Below are positions 6,685-8,874 of a stretch of DNA of 8,874 bases, in pieces. Position numbers and translations under genes: made by a program. The stretch lies in assembly GCA_043804035.1 (NCBI GenBank), contig JAZDJJ010000069.1:1-8874 (forward strand), given 5' to 3'. How positions within the stretch are numbered: the stretch's first letter is position 1; every line of letters starts with the position of its first letter. Source of the DNA: JAZDJJ01 sp043804035 (GTDB lineage: Bacteria > Bacteroidota > Bacteroidia > Palsa-948). The notes beneath the pieces are model-generated. The model did no database searches, was not told the origin of the DNA, and saw nothing but the letters and a program-made list of their open reading frames with translations.

Positions 6685-6692
6685 AAAATAAT

Positions 6693-7247
6693 ATGAGTAA
6701 AGCAATAGTTGCTACTACATCACTGGCAGGATGTTTTGGTTGTCATATGTCGCTATTAGATATTGACGAACGAATTTTAACACTAATTGAATTAGTGGAA
6801 TTTAATAAATCGCCTATAAATGATATTAAAGAATTTACTAAGCAATGCGATGTAGGTATTATAGAAGGTGGATGTTGCAATAGCGAAAATATTCACGTAC
6901 TAAAAGAATTTAGGAAACATTGTAAGATACTGATTTCTGTTGGTGAATGTGCTATTATGGGTGGATTGCCTGCAATGAGAAACGGAATATCTATCAAAGA
7001 ATGCCTTGAAGAAGCATATCTGACAGGACCAACAGTAGCAATCGGTAATAACGAAGAAAAAATTCTTCCTAATGATGATGAACTTCCGATGATACTTAAT
7101 AAAGTATATCCTTGTCATGAAATAGTTAAGATAGATTATTTTCTTCCCGGCTGTCCTCCATGTGCCGACTTGCTGTGGAACGCATTAGAAGCCCTTTTGA
7201 CAGGAAAAGAAATGAATCTTCCTTATGAAGTAATTAAATTCGATTAA
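6693..7247 (+). CDS. hoxY: NAD-reducing [NiFe] hydrogenase small subunit HoxY
   Basis: HoxY carries the proximal [4Fe-4S] cluster that takes electrons from the NiFe site of HoxH and passes them to HoxU. The 184-residue protein has the short form typical of group 3d, without the extra C-terminal Fe-S domain of membrane-bound types. It begins LAGCFGCHMSLLDIDE (11-26), and the likely cluster ligands are C14, C17, C86 (VGECAIMGG) and C154 (PGCPPC). There is no Tat signal, so the complex is cytoplasmic. It starts behind a strong Shine-Dalgarno. The restriction-modification pair and the MITE separate it from hoxU, so its supply depends on read-through or on an unseen internal promoter. hoxH follows after 24 bp. 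Confidence 0.96.
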   Translation: MSKAIVATTSLAGCFGCHMSLLDIDERILTLIELVEFNKSPINDIKEFTKQCDVGIIEGGCCNSENIHVLKEFRKHCKILISVGECAIMGGLPAMRNGISIKECLEEAYLTGPTVAIGNNEEKILPNDDELPMILNKVYPCHEIVKIDYFLPGCPPCADLLWNALEALLTGKEMNLPYEVIKFD

Positions 7248-7271
7248 CAGATAAAACATAAATAAAAAACT

Positions 7272-8723
7272 ATGAGTAAAAAAATAACCATAGAGCCAAT
7301 AACAAGAATAGAAGGACATGGCAAAGTAAATATTTACATGGATGATATGCATAATGTTACGCAAACACGATTGCATGCTGTTGAATTTCGCGGGTTTGAA
7401 CGTTTCATACAAGGCAGACCATATTGGGAAGTGCCGGTAATCGTTCAGCGACTTTGCGGCATTTGTCCCGTAAGTCATCATCTCGCAGCTGCCAAAGCAT
7501 TTGATGTAATTGTTGGTGCAGGAATAGGCGAAGGACTTACTCCTGTCGGTGAGAAAATGAGACGACTGATGCACTACGGACAAACATTTCAGTCCCACGC
7601 ACTTCACTTTTTTCATCTTGTATCACCCGATTTATTGCTTGGCTACAATAGCGACCCTATATTACGCAATGTAATTGGCGTTGCTCTCAAGCATCCCGAA
7701 CTTGCCGTGCAAGGCGTGATGATGCGTAAATTTGGACAAGAAATTATAGAAGCAACAGCAGGTAAAAAAATTCACGGGACAGGGGCTATACCCGGCGGTA
7801 TCAATAAAAATTTTACTATTGATGAACGCGACAAATTTCTCAAAGGTGCTGACCCGCTGAACATCAGCAAAATGATTGAATGGGCAATAGGTGCATTGCA
7901 ACTGTTCAAATCGTATCACAAAGAAAATAAAGAGTTCATTGATAATTTTGCTGTTATCCCTTCTAATTATTTAAGTATTGTTAGAAAAGATGGTGCGCTT
8001 GATTTGTATCATGGAGCACTTCGTGCAGTAGATAAAGACGGTAAAAAAATTCTTGACGATGTCAATTATCAGGACTATCTGCAATATATTGGCGAAGAAG
8101 TTCGCTCGTGGAGTTACATGAAATTTCCTTTCATAAAACATCTTGGAAAAAAAGACGGCTGGTATACTGTTGGACCATTAGCACGATTTAATACCTGCGA
8201 CTTTATTCCAACACCATTAGCACAAAAGGAATTTGAAGAGTACAAAGCATATACCAATGGCAAACCAAACCATACAATACTACACACGCATTGGGCACGC
8301 CTTATAGAATTGCTACATAGCGGAGAAGTTATCAAACAACTACTCAACGACCCTGATTTACAATCAGACAATCTTGTTATCAAAGGCAAAAAAATAAATG
8401 AAGGCGTTGGAGTAATAGAAGCACCACGCGGCACATTATTTCATCATTACCGCATCAATGAACATGACCAGATAGTAATGGCAAACTTAATAGTTTCTAC
8501 TACTAACAACAACGAACCGATGAACTGCGCTGTAAATATTGTCGCTAAAAAAATAATGACAGGGAAAAGCGAAATCACCGAAGGCATGAAAAACGCTGTA
8601 GAAGTTGCTATCCGTGCTTACGACCCTTGTTTTAGTTGCGCTACTCACTCATTAGGAAAGATGCCTTTAGAAATTAACTTGTACGCTGCTGACAACAAAC
8701 TAATAAATCGGTATAAATCATAA
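7272..8723 (+). CDS. hoxH: NAD-reducing [NiFe] hydrogenase large subunit HoxH
   Basis: HoxH holds the NiFe(CN)2CO site that oxidises H2 or reduces protons. In its 483 residues the start EPITRIEGHGKVNIYMDD (8-25) is the conserved entry motif. The four metal-binding cysteines are C62 and C65 (RLCGICPVSHH) and C453 and C456 (DPCFSCATH). After H459 a 24-residue tail remains (SLGKMPLEINL and onward), the extension normally removed by a HoxW-type endopeptidase once nickel is in place. Its presence means this is an unprocessed, functional-looking precursor. The gene is full length with an intact stop. The maturation genes (hoxW, hyp) that must exist if the enzyme works are not in this window. No Shine-Dalgarno; the 24-bp gap to hoxY suggests co-expression. 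Confidence 0.97.
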   Translation: MSKKITIEPITRIEGHGKVNIYMDDMHNVTQTRLHAVEFRGFERFIQGRPYWEVPVIVQRLCGICPVSHHLAAAKAFDVIVGAGIGEGLTPVGEKMRRLMHYGQTFQSHALHFFHLVSPDLLLGYNSDPILRNVIGVALKHPELAVQGVMMRKFGQEIIEATAGKKIHGTGAIPGGINKNFTIDERDKFLKGADPLNISKMIEWAIGALQLFKSYHKENKEFIDNFAVIPSNYLSIVRKDGALDLYHGALRAVDKDGKKILDDVNYQDYLQYIGEEVRSWSYMKFPFIKHLGKKDGWYTVGPLARFNTCDFIPTPLAQKEFEEYKAYTNGKPNHTILHTHWARLIELLHSGEVIKQLLNDPDLQSDNLVIKGKKINEGVGVIEAPRGTLFHHYRINEHDQIVMANLIVSTTNNNEPMNCAVNIVAKKIMTGKSEITEGMKNAVEVAIRAYDPCFSCATHSLGKMPLEINLYAADNKLINRYKS

Positions 8724-8760
8724 GGGCAGCAACAATGCAATAATGAAACAATGAAACAAT

Positions 8761-8865
8761 GTAAAATGTAAAATGTAAAATGTAAAATGTAAAATGTAAA
8801 ATGTAAAATGTAAAATGTAAAATGTAAAATGTAAAATGTAAAATGTAAAATGTAAAATGTAAAAT
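8761..8865. repeat. 7-bp tandem repeat (GTAAAAT) x 15
   Basis: Fifteen exact copies of GTAAAAT begin 37 bp after the hoxH stop. They are preceded by two copies of the related 8-bp unit AATGAAAC (8742-8757), which looks like a transition into the array. The sequence stops nine bases after the last copy, so the array probably broke the assembly, and its true copy number is unknown. No gene or terminator is visible in this tail. Confidence 0.97.
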
Positions 8866-8867
8866 GT

Positions 8868-8874
8868 AGATCGG
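8868..8874 (+). other. Possible sequencing-adapter remnant at the end
   Basis: The last seven bases, AGATCGG, are the first seven of the standard Illumina TruSeq adapter and replace the expected continuation of the GTAAAAT array exactly at the sequence end. A chance match of seven bases is possible, but the location suggests untrimmed adapter. Confidence 0.5.

Overview
The window is AT-rich. Apart from one hydrogenase gene, its genes lack Shine-Dalgarno sequences. It looks like a fragment from an uncultured Bacteroidota-type bacterium, but the phylum is inferred from sequence style and protein flavour, not shown by a marker gene. It is probably a whole short contig. It starts in a 21-bp tandem repeat, ends in a 7-bp tandem repeat, and its last seven bases (AGATCGG) equal the start of the common Illumina adapter, so the downstream neighbours of the hydrogenase genes are probably missing.

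Layout. Positions 1-275 hold thirteen 21-bp repeats. Positions 330-2219 (minus strand) encode a TMTC-like membrane protein: a GT-C type multi-spanning domain followed by six TPRs. A 183-bp divergent intergenic region follows. It carries a perfect palindrome TGATTTAAATCA at 2320-2331 that fits the FNR/CRP half-site pattern, placed about 41.5 bp before the start predicted from a -10-like element. Then comes a plus-strand group in the classical order hoxF-hoxU-hoxY-hoxH, encoding a bidirectional NAD-linked [NiFe] hydrogenase (group 3d): HoxFU is the diaphorase (FMN, NADH and Fe-S relay) and HoxYH the hydrogenase module.

The hox order is interrupted between hoxU and hoxY by a two-gene type II restriction-modification system (4962-6520). 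It pairs a beta-class amino-methyltransferase (TSPPY ... DPFMGSGTT) with an endonuclease carrying the R.HinP1I active-site arrangement TD-X18-QVK at residues 61-83, so the predicted target is GCGC. Since GCGC has no adenine, the methylase would have to make N4-methylcytosine.

A second insertion lies on top of the first. A 163-bp MITE-like element (6493-6655) has 13-bp perfect terminal inverted repeats (TAGGACTTACGCA), a 5-bp target duplication GAATA on both sides, and an inner 26-bp imperfect palindrome. It landed in the stop codon of the endonuclease gene. Removing the element and one GAATA restores an in-frame TAA and gives a 248-residue protein ending ELFNNE, close to where R.HinP1I ends. 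The element now supplies nine foreign C-terminal residues and the stop codon, and puts a hairpin-forming sequence between the R-M genes and hoxYH. Just downstream, hoxY has the only canonical Shine-Dalgarno (AAGGAG) among the genes here.

How the parts relate: hoxFUYH encode one complex. The R-M pair is a passenger probably co-transcribed with it, and the MITE is a later passenger that may change how much transcript reaches the catalytic subunits. No maturation genes (hyp, hoxW) are visible.
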